Assembly (NCBI GenBank): GCA_030019255.1
Contig: JASEFK010000011.1
Location: 31,237 to 84,715 of the forward strand
DNA from: Actinomycetota bacterium
GTDB lineage: Bacteria > Actinomycetota > Geothermincolia > Geothermincolales > RBG-13-55-18
Direction: 5' to 3'
DNA: 53,479 nt
Each line of letters begins with the position of its first letter. Position 1 is the stretch's first letter. The notes below the pieces were generated by a model. That model did no database searches. It worked only from the letters and a program-made list of their open reading frames with translations, and was not told the origin of the DNA. Shown one piece after another: positions 1 through 7,943 of the stretch. A program made the position numbers and the translations under genes.

Positions 1-214
1 TGCGCAGGCGGGCCAGCTCCTTCTTGCTCAGGGGAACCTCCGCCGGGGCGGCGGCCTCCACCTCGACCTCCGCCTCGACCTCCGCCTCGACCTCCGCCTT
101 GGCCCGCTTGGCCCGCCTGGCCAGCTTCTTCTCCATCTTCAGGCGCTTGGCCTCCTCCTTGCGCAGGCGGGCCAGCTCCTTCTTGCTCAGGGGAACCTCC
201 GCCGGGGCGGCGGC
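1..214. repeat. 55-nt direct repeat inside the zinc-finger protein gene
   Basis: Bases 1-55 are repeated exactly at 160-214, a period of 159 nt, which equals 53 codons, so the repeat preserves the reading frame. Between the copies, at about 59-95, is a run of three near-identical 12-nt units encoding alternating Ala/Val-Glu residues. This is an internal protein repeat and not a CRISPR array. Confidence 0.75.
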
Positions 215-490
215 GACCTCCGCGGCCTCCACCTCGGCTGGAGGTACCTCGACGGCGGTAGCCGCTTTGACGCGCTTGGAGAACATCCTGGCTTTTTCCT
301 TCTTCCTTTCCTTGGCCAGGCGTACCGGGGTACTGCTAAGGGCGACGCTGAGCTCCTCGACCCGGGAGCGATAGCAGTTCAGGCAGAGCAGTACCTGGTT
401 GGTCTCCGAGGCGCAGAGCGGGCAAATGGGCGTGTCGCACTGCGCACAAGAGGTTATCGCCTCGCTTCCGGCGTGGAAAGGACATTCCAT
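1..490 (-). CDS. Zinc-finger protein with Lys/Ala/Glu-rich repeat tail (C-terminus outside window)
   Basis: The reading frame begins with ATG at 490 on the minus strand, preceded by a GGAGGT ribosome site 7 nt upstream, and stays open to the window edge. The first 40 or so residues hold a B-box-like cysteine/histidine cluster: CPFH, CAQC, CPLC, then CLNC. After that comes a charged low-complexity tail in which a segment reading APAEVPLSKKELARLR appears twice, 53 residues apart. I see no catalytic motif. A role in protein or RNA binding is only a guess. The tail is rich in Ala, Glu, Lys and Val, and the length of the full protein is unknown. Confidence 0.6.
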   Translation of the reverse strand, partial: MECPFHAGSEAITSCAQCDTPICPLCASETNQVLLCLNCYRSRVEELSVALSSTPVRLAKERKKEKARMFSKRVKAATAVEVPPAEVEAAEVAAAPAEVPLSKKELARLRKEEAKRLKMEKKLARRAKRAKAEVEAEVEAEVEVEAAAPAEVPLSKKELARLR

Positions 491-679
491 GGCCGCCACC
501 TCCAGGGCTTAACGTCCCACCTTATAAAATAATTCTATCACCCAGCGGGATGACCTTTCGCGCCGCAGCCCGGGCGCGTTCCCCGCAACACCGAAGACGG
601 TAATTTGCGGCACCGCTAACTCCGCCGCATAACTTATCGGCAGTGCACGGCTCGTTTTTAAGCCGCTGTGGACGGCTGG

Positions 680-685
680 TATAAT
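680..685 (+). promoter_or_regulatory. Predicted -10 element for the fhaA-pknB gene block
   Basis: A perfect TATAAT lies 44 nt upstream of the ATG at 730. No good -35 hexamer is seen at the usual distance. It is the only clear promoter-like signal in the 240-nt gap between the divergent genes at 490 and 730. Confidence 0.4.
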
Positions 686-729
686 GCACTTGGCCGCGGG
701 GAAATTGGGCGACGGTCGGTGATTGGTCC

Positions 730-1194
730 ATGGAAAACGGGAAGAAAAGGGTCTTCACGAGGATGTGCCTTATTGCCTGGGGCATCCCGGTAGTGCTCCT
801 GGCCTTCATGGCGTTCATGGAATTTTCCCCATGGAAGGCGGAAGGCGCCCACGTGAATCGGCTCACCCTCAACCTGGCGGCGGCGGGGCTGGCGGCGGCG
901 GGGCTGGCCGCCTGGGCCTTTTTCACCCTCTACCTTTACCGCCGGCTGTGGAAAGTTTTTCCATATGTTGGACGGGGCGAGAAGGCCTGGACCTACGCCG
1001 AGGGGGTGTTCGGGCTGCAGGGAGTGGGGGCGAGCATGTCCTCGGTGCTGGGGATATTTCTCTACCTCTTCGGGGGTGGGTTCTGGCGCGCCGTCATCCT
1101 CGCCTCCCTGTCGCTGCTCCTGGCCGCGGTGGAAACGGCGAGATTTCCCCTGCGCGCCGCGGAGGTGGAGGATCTCCTGAAGGGCGTGGAGTGA
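730..1194 (+). CDS. Small integral membrane protein of unknown function
   Basis: The 154-residue product has about four hydrophobic stretches: roughly residues 10-31, 45-70, 98-115 and 118-135. It has no motif I recognise. The gene opens the FHA/PP2C/FtsW/PBP/kinase block, and its stop codon overlaps the next start by one base (TGATG), so it is probably cotranslated with fhaA. The Ala/Gly-rich second helix contains a short repeat (LAAAGLAAAGLAA). A role in cell-envelope regulation is inferred from the neighbours only. Confidence 0.7.
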   Translation: MENGKKRVFTRMCLIAWGIPVVLLAFMAFMEFSPWKAEGAHVNRLTLNLAAAGLAAAGLAAWAFFTLYLYRRLWKVFPYVGRGEKAWTYAEGVFGLQGVGASMSSVLGIFLYLFGGGFWRAVILASLSLLLAAVETARFPLRAAEVEDLLKGVE

Positions 1195-1913
1195 TGGGTC
1201 TTCTGAGGCGCTTCGAGAAAAGCCTGGAAAGGGCCTTCGAGGAGCCTTTTACCAGGATCTTCAAGGGAAGGGTGCATCCCCTGGAGATAGCGCGCCGCGT
1301 TCTCCGGGAGATGGACGAGGAAAGGGTGCTCGGGGTGAACGAAACCCTGGCTCCCAACCGTTTCCTGGTCCGCCTGGGCCCCGTGGATTACGATCACCTG
1401 GAAGGGGTACTGGAGACCCTGGGCAAGGAGATGGAGAGCCTGGTCATCGACTATGCCAACCGCAGGGACTATCATTTCGCCACCAGGCCCCGCCTGAGCT
1501 TCGCGCGGGACGAGGCCCTGGGGATGGGCGAACTTCGGGTGGAGGCCTCCTTCGAGGAGGGAGCGGCTCCGGAGGAACGGAGGGCGGCGCCGGGATTTAC
1601 GGCTGCGCCCCGCCCCGAGAAGGGTACGGGCGTGCTGAGGATACTTTCCGGCGGGCACGCCGGTTCCACCATCCGGCTGGAAAGGCCGCGCCTGCGCATC
1701 GGCAGGGCGGAGGAGAACGACCTCGTCCTGTCGGATCCACGGGTTTCGCGATTCCACGCGGAGATCAAGAGGGGTCCGCAGGGATACGTGCTGCGGGACC
1801 TGGGAAGCACCAACGGCACTCTGGTCGGCGAACGGCGGATAAAAGAGAGGCTGCTCGAGGACGGGGACGTCATATCCATGGGCGGGGTAAGGATGGAGTT
1901 CAGCCTGGAATAG
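1194..1913 (+). CDS. fhaA: FhaA-like protein: DUF3662 domain plus C-terminal FHA domain
   Basis: This is a 239-residue protein. The N-terminal 120 residues match the FhaA N-terminal (DUF3662) domain, beginning MGLLRRFEKSLERAFEEPFT. The C-terminal 90 residues are an FHA phosphothreonine-binding domain with the signature positions IGR, SDPRVSRFHAEI and LGSTNGT. In actinobacteria FhaA binds phosphorylated partners such as the PknB kinase and the MviN flippase and tunes peptidoglycan synthesis. The start is the ATG at 1194, which overlaps the upstream stop. The linker between the two domains is shorter than in mycobacterial FhaA. The position at the head of the pknB block supports the call. Confidence 0.88.
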   Translation: MGLLRRFEKSLERAFEEPFTRIFKGRVHPLEIARRVLREMDEERVLGVNETLAPNRFLVRLGPVDYDHLEGVLETLGKEMESLVIDYANRRDYHFATRPRLSFARDEALGMGELRVEASFEEGAAPEERRAAPGFTAAPRPEKGTGVLRILSGGHAGSTIRLERPRLRIGRAEENDLVLSDPRVSRFHAEIKRGPQGYVLRDLGSTNGTLVGERRIKERLLEDGDVISMGGVRMEFSLE

Positions 1914-2032
1914 AACCGCCATGAGGGGCTGGGTTCGCTGATCGCCGGCGGCGGCGAGGACGTGACGGCCCGCGCTCCGGAAGTGGGGCGGAAGACCGCC
2001 CCGGCAGGAAAGAAGGTATTTTCGGGAAGGGG

Positions 2033-2485
2033 ATGGCCTTGCCGGAAATAGTCTACATCTCGCTGAGGTATCTTTTCCTGGCCCTGCTCTACCTCTTCCT
2101 CGTCCTGGTGATCAGGGTCATCTACCGGGAACTCAACCCCGTGGCCCCGAGGCTCCCGGCGCGGGAACGCTCCCTGCCCCGCAGGAAAGGGCGCCGCGCC
2201 GCCTTGGTCCTCCTGGGCGGGGAAGGTCGGCGGGGACGCAGGGAATGGGAAATAAAGGAAGAACTGGTGATAGGGCGATCCCCGGAGTGCGCCGTCTGCC
2301 TGGAGGACGAGTTCGCTTCCAACCTTCACGCCAGGATCTACGCCTTGCAGGACCGCTACTACGTGGAGGACCTGGGAAGCACAAACGGAACCTACGTGAA
2401 CGGAAGGCGCATCAATTATCCCATCGAGCTGCGCGTCGGCGACCGGATAAAGGTGGGTCGCACCCTGATGGAGTTCAGGGCCTGA
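2033..2485 (+). CDS. fhaB: FhaB/FipA-like membrane-anchored FHA protein
   Basis: The 150-residue protein has one N-terminal membrane helix (about residues 7-27), a basic linker, and an FHA domain covering the last 80 residues. The FHA hallmarks are IGRSPECAV, SNLHARI and LGSTNGTYVNG. FhaB (FipA) is a cytoplasm-facing phosphopeptide reader that links Ser/Thr kinases to the divisome through FtsZ and FtsQ in mycobacteria. It directly follows fhaA and precedes the PP2C phosphatase gene, the standard actinobacterial order. The 119-nt gap after fhaA holds no other gene. Confidence 0.87.
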   Translation: MALPEIVYISLRYLFLALLYLFLVLVIRVIYRELNPVAPRLPARERSLPRRKGRRAALVLLGGEGRRGRREWEIKEELVIGRSPECAVCLEDEFASNLHARIYALQDRYYVEDLGSTNGTYVNGRRINYPIELRVGDRIKVGRTLMEFRA

Positions 2486-2571
2486 TTCTCGTCCGGCGGG
2501 CGCGCCCGCGGAATGGTGAAGGAGGCCGGCCGGGCCTGCTGATTTCGGACCGGGAAACGAGGGAGGGCGCC

Positions 2572-3372
2572 ATGCGTTACGCCGCCCTTAGCGATGTGGG
2601 AAGAGTGCGGGACAGGAACGAGGATTTTTTCCACGCCGACGGGCGCCTGTTCGTCGTGGCCGACGGCATGGGAGGCCATCGGGCGGGGGAAGTGGCCAGC
2701 CTCGCGGCGGTGGAGGAATTCCTGCGCTGCGAAAGGGAGAACCGCGGCGCGGATCCCCTGCGGCGGCTGCGTTGCTGCCTGCAGGCCGCCAACCGCGTCG
2801 TCCTGAAGATGGCCGAGGGTGACCCGGAGCTCAGGGGGATGGGCACCACCTTTACCGTGCTGCTGCTGGAAAACGGCGCCTACCTGGGGCACGTGGGCGA
2901 CAGCCGCGCTTACCTCCTCAGGGAGGGAGGCCTCAATCCCCTCACCCGCGACCATTCCCTGGTAGAGAAGATGGTCAGGGAGGGCTTTCTCACCCCGCGC
3001 GAGGCCAGGCGGCATCCCAGGCGCAACGTGATATTGCGGGCCCTGGGATTGTCGGTGAACCTGGCCGCGGACCTGGTCAGGGTGGACGTGCGGCCCGGTG
3101 ATCGCATCCTTTTATGCACGGACGGCCTGACCTCCCAGTTGGAGGACGACGAGTTGGCCCGCCTGCTCCAGGAAGAGGACCCGGAGGAGTGCGCCCGGAG
3201 GCTTATCGAGGAGGCCAACGCAAGGGGCGGTGAGGATAACGTGACCGTGGTCCTCGTGGACCTGGAGGAGGGCGACGGGTCTCTCTTCACCCCGGAGGAC
3301 GCGGGGCCGCAGCGGGGGAAGGAGAGCCCGGCGGCGCGGTGGCGGCGGCGCCTCTTCGGGAGGGGAGGTTGA
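2572..3372 (+). CDS. pstP: PP2C-type Ser/Thr protein phosphatase (PstP-like)
   Basis: The 266-residue PPM phosphatase has the metal-binding motifs in order: RDRNEDF, VADGMGGH, GDSRAYL, CTDGL and GGEDNVTVVLV. It would remove phosphate from PknB and its substrates using two Mn/Mg ions. The chosen start is the ATG at 2572, behind GGGAGGG. The protein stops shortly after the catalytic domain with an Arg-rich tail, so it lacks the membrane helix and extracellular tail of mycobacterial PstP and should be soluble. It sits between the FHA genes and ftsW/rodA as in other actinobacteria. Confidence 0.92.
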   Translation: MRYAALSDVGRVRDRNEDFFHADGRLFVVADGMGGHRAGEVASLAAVEEFLRCERENRGADPLRRLRCCLQAANRVVLKMAEGDPELRGMGTTFTVLLLENGAYLGHVGDSRAYLLREGGLNPLTRDHSLVEKMVREGFLTPREARRHPRRNVILRALGLSVNLAADLVRVDVRPGDRILLCTDGLTSQLEDDELARLLQEEDPEECARRLIEEANARGGEDNVTVVLVDLEEGDGSLFTPEDAGPQRGKESPAARWRRRLFGRGG

Positions 3373-3452
3373 ACCATATGCCGGCGGCACATGACGGCGA
3401 GGTGAGGCCGAAAGGCAAGGGCTCCGAGCGGAGCAGCGAGGAAGGGTGAGAG

Positions 3453-4736
3453 ATGGGTTTGAGTCCGAGGTGGAAGGAAGCGCTTCTCCTGGCCGTTATC
3501 CTGCCCCTTCCCTTCCTGGGGTGGGTTTCCCTGGACCTGACCCGCGACGGTGCTCCGGTCCCCGGTCACCTGGTCTATCCCCTCGTCTGTACGGCGGTCT
3601 TCCTCCTGGCCCACCTGGTTTTGCGCTTCCTCCGCCCCCAGGCCGACCCGCTGCTCCTCCCGCTGGTCGCCGCCCTGACTTGCGTGGGCCTGATCATGCT
3701 CCTGCGCCTCAACCCGCACATGGCCCGCCTGCAGCTCATCTGGCTGGGGGTGGGAGCGGCCCTCATGCTCCTTATGGTGGCCCTGCTGCGCGATTACCGG
3801 TCCTTGAAGAATTACCGCTACACCCTGGCCGTCCTGGGACTGGCGCTGCTCCTGTCCACGATCTTCTTCGGTCGCGAGGTCAACGGGGCCAGGCTGTGGT
3901 TGATCCTGGGGCCCCTGCGCTTCCAGCCCTCGGAGCTGGCCAAGATCCTCCTGGCCGTGTTTTTCGCCGCTTACCTGGCGGAGAGGAAGGAGCTCATCGC
4001 CGGGGCGGGCCGGGTGGTGGCCGGGGTGCACCTGCCCCGCCCACGGGACCTGGGACCGCTCCTGACCATGTGGGCCCTCTCCCTCCTTCTGCTCATCTTC
4101 CAGCGCGACCTGGGGTCCTCCCTCCTCTTCTTCGGCATCTTCCTGGCGGTCATCTACGTAGCCACCGGGAGGGCGGCCTTCGTGGTTGCCGGCCTGCTTC
4201 TCTTCCTGGCCGGGGCCACCCTCACCTTTTTCCTCTTCGGGCACGTGCGGACCCGGGTGGAGACCTGGATGGATCCCCTGAACCCGGAGACCATAGGCGA
4301 CGAGAGCTACCAGATAGCCCAGTCCCTCTTCGCCTTCGCCGAGGGAGGCCTTTCGGGGGCCGGGCTGGCCCGGGGAAGTCCAGGGCTCATACCCTTCGCG
4401 GAGACCGATTTCATCTACGCCGCGATCGGGGAGGAGCTGGGGCTGCTGGGGGCGGCGGCCCTGGCCCTGCTCTACCTGGTGCTCTGTGGGCGGGGGCTTC
4501 ACCTGGCCCTGCGCTGCGCGGACGATTTCGGCAAGCTCCTGGCGGTTGGACTGACCGCCGTCCTGGGGTTGCAGTCCTTCATCATCATGGCCGGCGTCAC
4601 CAGGCTCATGCCCCTCACCGGAATAACCCTGCCCTTCGTGAGTTACGGGGGGAGCTCCCTGGTGAGCAACTTCCTGCTCCTTGGGCTGCTGCTATGCGTT
4701 TCCGAGGGAGGTGGGGAGCTTGCAGAAGGGGATTAG
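3453..4736 (+). CDS. FtsW/RodA/SpoVE family peptidoglycan polymerase
   Basis: The 427-residue multi-pass membrane protein carries SEDS family hallmarks: FFGREVNGARLWLILG, FQPSELAKI, RDLGSSLLFF, QIAQSLFAFAEGGLSGAGL, ETDFIYAAIGEELG and the closing GITLPFVSYGGSSL. SEDS proteins polymerise lipid II into glycan strands and work with a class B PBP. The partner PBP gene follows with a 17-nt overlap, which implies coupled synthesis. Whether it serves elongation (RodA) or division (FtsW) cannot be told from sequence; the gene order is that of mycobacterial rodA-pbpA. Confidence 0.92.
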   Translation: MGLSPRWKEALLLAVILPLPFLGWVSLDLTRDGAPVPGHLVYPLVCTAVFLLAHLVLRFLRPQADPLLLPLVAALTCVGLIMLLRLNPHMARLQLIWLGVGAALMLLMVALLRDYRSLKNYRYTLAVLGLALLLSTIFFGREVNGARLWLILGPLRFQPSELAKILLAVFFAAYLAERKELIAGAGRVVAGVHLPRPRDLGPLLTMWALSLLLLIFQRDLGSSLLFFGIFLAVIYVATGRAAFVVAGLLLFLAGATLTFFLFGHVRTRVETWMDPLNPETIGDESYQIAQSLFAFAEGGLSGAGLARGSPGLIPFAETDFIYAAIGEELGLLGAAALALLYLVLCGRGLHLALRCADDFGKLLAVGLTAVLGLQSFIIMAGVTRLMPLTGITLPFVSYGGSSLVSNFLLLGLLLCVSEGGGELAEGD

Positions 4737-6153
4737 GCGCCTGGGGGTCTTCTTCATCGCCCTTACCCTGGTCCTGGTGGTGAATTTGAGCTACCTCCAG
4801 GTCTGGGGGCAGAAGGACCTTATGGAAAATCCTGCCAATACGAGGCGCCTGGTGGAGGAATACGGGATAGCCCGGGGGAGGATAATCACCTCCGACGGCC
4901 TGGTCCTGGCGGAGAGCGAGCCCGCCCAGGGGCCCTTCGCCTACCGCCGCCGGTATCACCAGGGCTCCCTCTTCTCGCATATTCTGGGCTACGACAGTCC
5001 CCAGTTCGGGAGGTCCGGCCTGGAGGAAGCGTACAACGAGCAGCTGCTGGGAAGAAAACCGCCCCGCTCCTGGGTAGAGGAGATGACCTCGGACGTGCGG
5101 GAGGGGAACGACGTTTACCTGACCCTGGACGCGGGGGTCCAGTCCGCGGCGGCCAAGGCCCTGGGTTCACGCAAGGGAGCGGTGGTGGCGATGAACCCCA
5201 AGACGGGCGCCGTCCTGGCCATGTACTCCTGGCCTACCTACGAACCCCAGGCCCTGGTCACCCAGGAGGGGGACGCCGACGGGACGCCGCTCGCGGAGAA
5301 GGCCATGCAAAACTACAGCCGGGATACCAACAGCCCCCTCCTCAACCGGGCGGCGGCCGGCCTTTACACCCCGGGGTCGGTCTTTAAGGTGGTTACCGCC
5401 TCGGCCGGGCTGGAGGCGGGATTTTCCGCCTCAACGGCCTTCGACTGCCCGGGAGTATGGGAGGTGGGCGGCTCACGGGTCACCAATTATGGGAGTCCGC
5501 CGCGCAGCTTCGGGAGCATCGACATGGAGACGGCACTGACCTACTCCGTGAACACCTACTTCGCCCAGCTGGCGGTAAAGATGGGAGCCTCCACCCTGGT
5601 AAAATACGCGGAGGCCTTCGGTTTGAACTCCGTGCCTCCCCTTGACCTTCCCGGCGTGTCTGCCTCGCGCATACCACCCTCCGGCCGAATGGACGCCGTG
5701 CAGTTGGCCTGGTCGGGGGCGGGCCAGGGAGAGATTCTCCTCACCCCGCTTCAGCTCTGCCTGGTGGGTTGCGCGGTGGCTAACGGCGGGAAAATCATGA
5801 CCCCCCACCTGCTCAAGGAAGTCCGGAAGGGGGAGGCCATCCTCGAGCGCTACGACGCCTCGGTTTGGAGGACCCCCATCTCCGCCGATACGGCGGCGGA
5901 GGTACTGGGGATGATGATCTCGGTGGTGGAGAAGGGGACCGGGACGTTGGCGGCCATCTCGGGAGTTACCGTGGCTGGGAAGACGGGCACCGCGGAGGTG
6001 GAGGGCAAGCTCCCCCATGCCTGGTTCCTGGGAATTGCTCCGGCGGAGAATCCCAGCGTGGTGGTGGCGGTGGTGGTGGAGAACAGCGGCGGCGCGGGCG
6101 GTTCGGTGGCCGCTCCCATCGCCCGGGAGGTCATCAGGGCCGCCTTGAAGTAG
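4720..6153 (+). CDS. pbpA: Class B penicillin-binding protein (PbpA-like transpeptidase)
   Basis: The likely start is the TTG at 4720, 5 nt after GGGAGGTGGGG and inside the end of the SEDS gene, giving 477 residues. There is a short N-terminal anchor (residues 8-25), a dimerisation region, and a transpeptidase domain with all three active-site motifs: S220-V-F-K223, S276-V-N278 and K421-T-G-T. It would cross-link peptidoglycan outside the membrane and form a pair with the preceding SEDS polymerase. An upstream in-frame ATG at 4681 would add 13 residues but has no ribosome site. No PASTA repeats are present here; they are all in the two kinase-like genes downstream. Confidence 0.92.
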   Translation: MQKGIRRLGVFFIALTLVLVVNLSYLQVWGQKDLMENPANTRRLVEEYGIARGRIITSDGLVLAESEPAQGPFAYRRRYHQGSLFSHILGYDSPQFGRSGLEEAYNEQLLGRKPPRSWVEEMTSDVREGNDVYLTLDAGVQSAAAKALGSRKGAVVAMNPKTGAVLAMYSWPTYEPQALVTQEGDADGTPLAEKAMQNYSRDTNSPLLNRAAAGLYTPGSVFKVVTASAGLEAGFSASTAFDCPGVWEVGGSRVTNYGSPPRSFGSIDMETALTYSVNTYFAQLAVKMGASTLVKYAEAFGLNSVPPLDLPGVSASRIPPSGRMDAVQLAWSGAGQGEILLTPLQLCLVGCAVANGGKIMTPHLLKEVRKGEAILERYDASVWRTPISADTAAEVLGMMISVVEKGTGTLAAISGVTVAGKTGTAEVEGKLPHAWFLGIAPAENPSVVVAVVVENSGGAGGSVAAPIAREVIRAALK

Positions 6154-6336
6154 GGAGGGACGTGCAATCCGCAATACATGGTCGACAAAATGGGCGGCGA
6201 TAGGGCCGATATGCCGGAAGCCGTTTCCTGGATTACAATACCCGTGGGGTGCCCCCGGAACGCTAATGAGAAGGGACCATACCGGCTCCACCGGGGAGAA
6301 TGACGAATGCCTCCGGGACATGGAGGGCAAGGGCTC

Positions 6337-7695
6337 ATGAGCGAGAAATACCCGGATTGGAGGGGCAGGGTGCTCCGGAAGCGCTACCGCCTGGACGAGA
6401 GGATCGCTCTGGGAAGGACCGTGGAGGTCTTCCGAGGTTACGATCTCCTCGAGGAAAGGGAGGTGGCGGTGAAGCTTCCCCTCCCCCACCTTCTTTCCGA
6501 CCGCGAGTTCTGCGACCAATTCCGCGCCGCCGCTCACCGGGCAACCCGGCTCCGGCATCCCGGCCTGGTGAGGGTACTGGACTACGGCCTGGAGGAGGAC
6601 CGCCCCTTCGTGGTCGAGGAGCTGGTGGAAGTCCGTACCCTTCACGAGATACTGGAGACGGGGAAGAGGATGAAGCCCCTCGGGGCCCTGTATTTCGCCC
6701 TGGAGATCTCCAGGACCCTGGCCTACCTGGAGAAACAGGGGGTGGCACACGGTTCGCTGGACGAGAGGCACATCTTCATCTTCCCCGGCCGCAAGGCCAA
6801 GATCTCCGATCCCGGTTTCCCGGTGGTCATGGGGGCGGGCGAAAGCCCCTTCCCCGTTTTCCTGAACATAAAGCGGGATATACGGGACCTGGGATATCTC
6901 ATCTACCGCTCCGTGACCAGCAGGAGCAAACAGGAGGCGCTGGAGGACGCCCGGAAGGGAAAGTTGAGATGGGACCGGGAGATTCCCCCGCGCCTCCAAA
7001 GGTTCGTGGAAGTGTGTCTCAAGAGCGCGGAGGGCAAGGGTTTTGCCACCGCCGAAGATGCCCTCAGGGACGTCGTCTCCTCCCTGAGGGAGGAGCTCCC
7101 CATGGCTCCCCTGCCCCCGGAGGAACCAGAGGAGGAAAGGGCGGAGGAGGAAACCGCCGCCCCGACCACGCCCCTTCCCATCCCGCTGCCCCGGCTGCGC
7201 CGCTGGCAGGTATGGGTGGGCGGCGGCCTGCTGACGGTGGCCGCGGCACTCCTGGTTCTCTGGCTTCTCTCTCTCTTCATCGGGGGCACCAAGGTGGAGG
7301 TCCCCAACCTGGTCAACGCGAGCGTGGAGGATGCAGCCAGGATGGCCGCGGAAAGGGACCTCGGGCTCCTGGTGGTGGGAAAGGACTATGACGCTCGGGT
7401 CAAGGCGGATTACGTCATCTCCCAGGATCCCAAGCCGGGCGAAATGGTCAAAAAAAAGACGGTGATCAAGGTCCTCCAGAGCCTGGGTCCTCTGACCGTT
7501 CCCAACCTGGTGGGCTTGTCCCTGGAGGACGCGCGCGCGGTGCTGGAGAGCCGCGGCTTTCGGGTGGGGGAGATCGCCTACAAGGAAGTCGCCGGGTACA
7601 GCGAGAACCGCGTAGTGGAAACCGATCCCCCCTATGGTTCCAAGCTTTCCAGCGGCGACGCGGTGAACCTGGTGGTCAATCGCAAGGCGCAGTGA
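6337..7695 (+). CDS. Membrane PASTA pseudokinase (PknA position)
   Basis: The 452-residue protein is a kinase-like domain (about 1-265), an acidic linker, one membrane helix (about 288-312) and two PASTA repeats (KVEVPNLVNAS and LTVPNLVGLSL). The kinase core is degraded. The glycine loop reads IALGRTVEVF. The VAVK lysine (K46) remains, but the alpha-C glutamate is lost (FRAAAHRA). HRD has become HGS (138-140) and DFG has become DPG (158-160). So it probably cannot transfer phosphate and may instead bind muropeptides outside and regulate PknB inside. The start is the ATG at 6337 behind GGAGGG. It lies between pbpA and pknB, where pknA is usual. Confidence 0.85.
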   Translation: MSEKYPDWRGRVLRKRYRLDERIALGRTVEVFRGYDLLEEREVAVKLPLPHLLSDREFCDQFRAAAHRATRLRHPGLVRVLDYGLEEDRPFVVEELVEVRTLHEILETGKRMKPLGALYFALEISRTLAYLEKQGVAHGSLDERHIFIFPGRKAKISDPGFPVVMGAGESPFPVFLNIKRDIRDLGYLIYRSVTSRSKQEALEDARKGKLRWDREIPPRLQRFVEVCLKSAEGKGFATAEDALRDVVSSLREELPMAPLPPEEPEEERAEEETAAPTTPLPIPLPRLRRWQVWVGGGLLTVAAALLVLWLLSLFIGGTKVEVPNLVNASVEDAARMAAERDLGLLVVGKDYDARVKADYVISQDPKPGEMVKKKTVIKVLQSLGPLTVPNLVGLSLEDARAVLESRGFRVGEIAYKEVAGYSENRVVETDPPYGSKLSSGDAVNLVVNRKAQ

Positions 7696-7943
7696 GGGAG
7701 GGAACTGCAGGTGCACTACGCCGTCAAAATATTTAGCCACGGATGACGTAGGCGTGGCGTTCTCCTGGCGAAGCCGGAGAGCGCGAAAGCCCCGAATTCT
7801 CCCGCCATGGAGGGATTTGGGGCGGGGCGATGGAAATTATCTCTTAGAAACGTGCACCGCATCGAAGGCTTGTGAAAGGGCACGGCGGTTCGGGAGCGGC
7901 GGGATTCGGAAATCCGCGGAAACTTCGACAGCCGGGAGGTCCT

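Noticed and set aside
1-214. Possible CRISPR array or regulatory repeat
   Set aside because: Only two long copies, in frame with codons and lying in a coding tail, without unique spacers of regular length.
24-374. 116-codon Ser/Thr/Ala/Leu-rich plus-strand frame
   Set aside because: It is the complement of the repetitive tail of the zinc-finger protein read from 490; composition is an artefact of the repeat.
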